From: Paenibacillus sp. FSL R10-2734
Lineage (GTDB): Bacteria; Bacillota; Bacilli; Paenibacillales; Paenibacillaceae
Assembly: GCF_037963865.1 (NCBI RefSeq)
Contig: NZ_CP150170.1
Location: 5,518,001 to 5,582,000 of the forward strand
Length of the DNA: 64,000 nt
Reading direction: 5' to 3'
Position 1 is the stretch's first letter; each line of letters starts with the position of its first letter. This document shows, in pieces, positions 63,387 to 64,000 of this stretch. The notes under the pieces are model-generated. The model had not been told where the DNA came from, did no database searches, and saw only the letters and a program-made list of their open reading frames with translations. Position numbers and translations under genes: made by a program.

Positions 63387-63568
63387 TAATATCTAAGTTA
63401 GTAAACCCCATGGAGGAGCCAGCAGTGAGCTGTGAGATAGTGACAAACTAAACAAAAAGAACGAGCAGCAAAAGCGATTTTTTTGGGTGCCTAGGTGGCG
63501 GTTGTCCTTGCTGTGTTTTATGTGTTTGATGTTTGGTAATTCGAGTTTGTAGGTTCGAAAATAGCAAA

Positions 63569-63590
63569 AAAACGGCATTTCTGCCGTTTT
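63569..63590 (-). terminator. Terminator after tRNA genes (ACGGCA-TGCCGT hairpin)
   Basis: AAAACGGCA-TTTC-TGCCGTTTT is followed on the minus strand by TTTGC. It lies seven bases after the tRNA-Lys gene and shares its core with four other hairpins in the window. Confidence 0.8.
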
Positions 63591-63597
63591 CTTAGGA

Positions 63598-63670
63598 TGG
63601 ACTCTCAGGGGCTCGAACCCTGGACAAATAGATTAAGAGTCTACTGCTCTACCAACTGAGCTAAGAGTCC
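63598..63670 (-). tRNA. tRNA-Lys (CUU anticodon)
   Basis: A full cloverleaf of 73 bases: acceptor GGACTCT pairs with AGAGTCC, D-arm TAGCTCAGTTGGTAGAGC, anticodon loop CTCTTAA giving CTT, and T-arm CAGGGTTCGAGCCCTG with discriminator A. CCA is not encoded. It lies 19 bases after tRNA-Ala in the same direction. Confidence 0.93.
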
Positions 63671-63689
63671 ATAATATGAAGTATTCTGG

Positions 63690-63762
63690 TGGAGAATAGG
63701 GGGATCGAACCCCTGACCTCATCGCTGCCAGCGATGCGCTCTCCCAGCTGAGCTAATTCCCC
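63690..63762 (-). tRNA. tRNA-Ala (GGC anticodon)
   Basis: A full cloverleaf of 73 bases: acceptor GGGGAAT pairs with ATTCTCC and has the G3-U70 pair that marks alanine tRNAs, D-arm TAGCTCAGCTGGGAGAGC, anticodon loop CTGGCAG giving GGC, and T-arm AGGGGTTCGATCCCCC. It is first of the two tRNA genes transcribed leftwards. Confidence 0.9.
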
Positions 63763-63835
63763 ATATATTTACATTTTACCCAATTAATGATAATCGAAAT
63801 TCGGTTAATTTAGGGTAGTGTTTCTAACCAGCTTG

Positions 63836-63859
63836 TACTCCCAGCTGAGCTATGGCCCC
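63836..63859 (-). pseudogene. 5' fragment of a tRNA-Ala-like gene
   Basis: On the minus strand GGGGCCATAGCTCAGCTGGG, followed by AGTAC, is the 5' acceptor strand and D-arm of an alanine tRNA of the TGC type. The rest of the tRNA does not follow. From here to the window end I see no gene, only AT-rich sequence with a small GCGCC/GGCG repeat near 63941. Confidence 0.7.
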
Positions 63860-64000
63860 AAACATAAATTTTTAGGTGTATGTAAACACACTTCTAAAAT
63901 TCAGTTCGGTGTATTTAAGTCATTCTGACAAACTCAAGCGCCGTAGGCGACTCCTATATAATATAAAAAATCGCCTTCGCTGTCAACACTTTTTTTATAG

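Noticed and set aside
63690..63762. Reading the tRNA at 63690-63762 as tRNA-Gly because of the GGC-containing arm
   Set aside because: The loop CTGGCAG places GGC as the anticodon, which reads alanine codons, and the G3-U70 pair supports alanine.

Overview
The window looks like chromosomal DNA of a Paenibacillus or a close relative. The base composition is moderate, ribosome binding sites are strong GGAGG types with several TTG or GTG starts, the two-component systems are of the YesM/YesN type, carbohydrate ABC transporters carry lipoprotein binding proteins, an SLH-anchored surface protein is present, and the intergenic repeats resemble Paenibacillus ones. Almost everything from position 1 to 60 kb is devoted to sensing, cutting and importing glycans that carry galactose, fucose, GalNAc and GlcNAc, i.e. 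mucin-type O-glycans or similar host glycans.

Region 1 (1-10.1 kb): an ABC transporter (permease start, binding protein), a GH35-like beta-galactosidase and a GH110-like alpha-1,3-galactosidase, both without signal peptides, run leftwards. A histidine kinase/response regulator pair runs rightwards between them. The GH35 and GH110 genes share a promoter layout: a -35 TTTCAA, 17 bp, a -10, and a similar block of about 35 bp just upstream, probably the regulator's binding site. Region 2 (10.4-14.1 kb) is a housekeeping/accessory island: an unknown protein, flavodoxin, FMN-binding protein, a TetR regulator with two inverted-repeat operators, a broken CBM9-like gene and a VOC protein.

Region 3 (14.1-46.9 kb), all on the minus strand, is the centrepiece. 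Reading 5' to 3' it holds histidine kinase, membrane-anchored binding protein, response regulator, a secreted cohesin-SLH anchor protein, GH101 endo-alpha-N-acetylgalactosaminidase, GH20 hexosaminidase/lacto-N-biosidase-like enzyme, GH31 enzyme, a small cohesin-dockerin adaptor, GH95 alpha-fucosidase, an ABC importer (binding protein and two permeases), and a GH84 beta-N-acetylglucosaminidase. All five large secreted enzymes and the adaptor end in the same cohesin plus dockerin pair, and the anchor protein has a cohesin plus three SLH repeats. The sequence therefore suggests a cell-surface, cellulosome-like complex for O-glycan breakdown in which each enzyme can both dock and be docked onto, so subunits could chain together. 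This is an inference from domain content.

Region 4 (47-51 kb) is a scarred stretch: a TetR/MFS efflux pair surrounded by gene remnants (MarR, MalG-type permease, a frameshifted LuxR-type regulator, a deleted duplicate of the kinase-to-MFS segment) and a cluster of intergenic repeats. Region 5 (51-59.7 kb) is a complete operon: histidine kinase, response regulator, binding protein, two permeases and a cytoplasmic GH20 hexosaminidase, with a good match to the CcpA cre consensus upstream. Region 6 (59.8-62.7 kb) is a rightward DeoR regulator, phosphodiesterase-family enzyme and OPA-type sugar-phosphate transporter, with a near-consensus promoter. Region 7 (62.7-64 kb) holds tRNA-Lys and tRNA-Ala genes, two tRNA fragments and an ABC ATPase pseudogene that has lost its Walker A region.

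How the parts may work together (inference): surface enzymes strip fucose, GlcNAc/lacto-N-biose-type units and GalNAc and release the core disaccharide from Ser/Thr. Three binding-protein-dependent importers bring in the products, and the cytoplasmic GH35, GH110 and GH20 enzymes finish hydrolysis. Each importer cluster has its own kinase/regulator pair. No sialidase, sulfatase or galacto-N-biose phosphorylase gene was seen inside the window.
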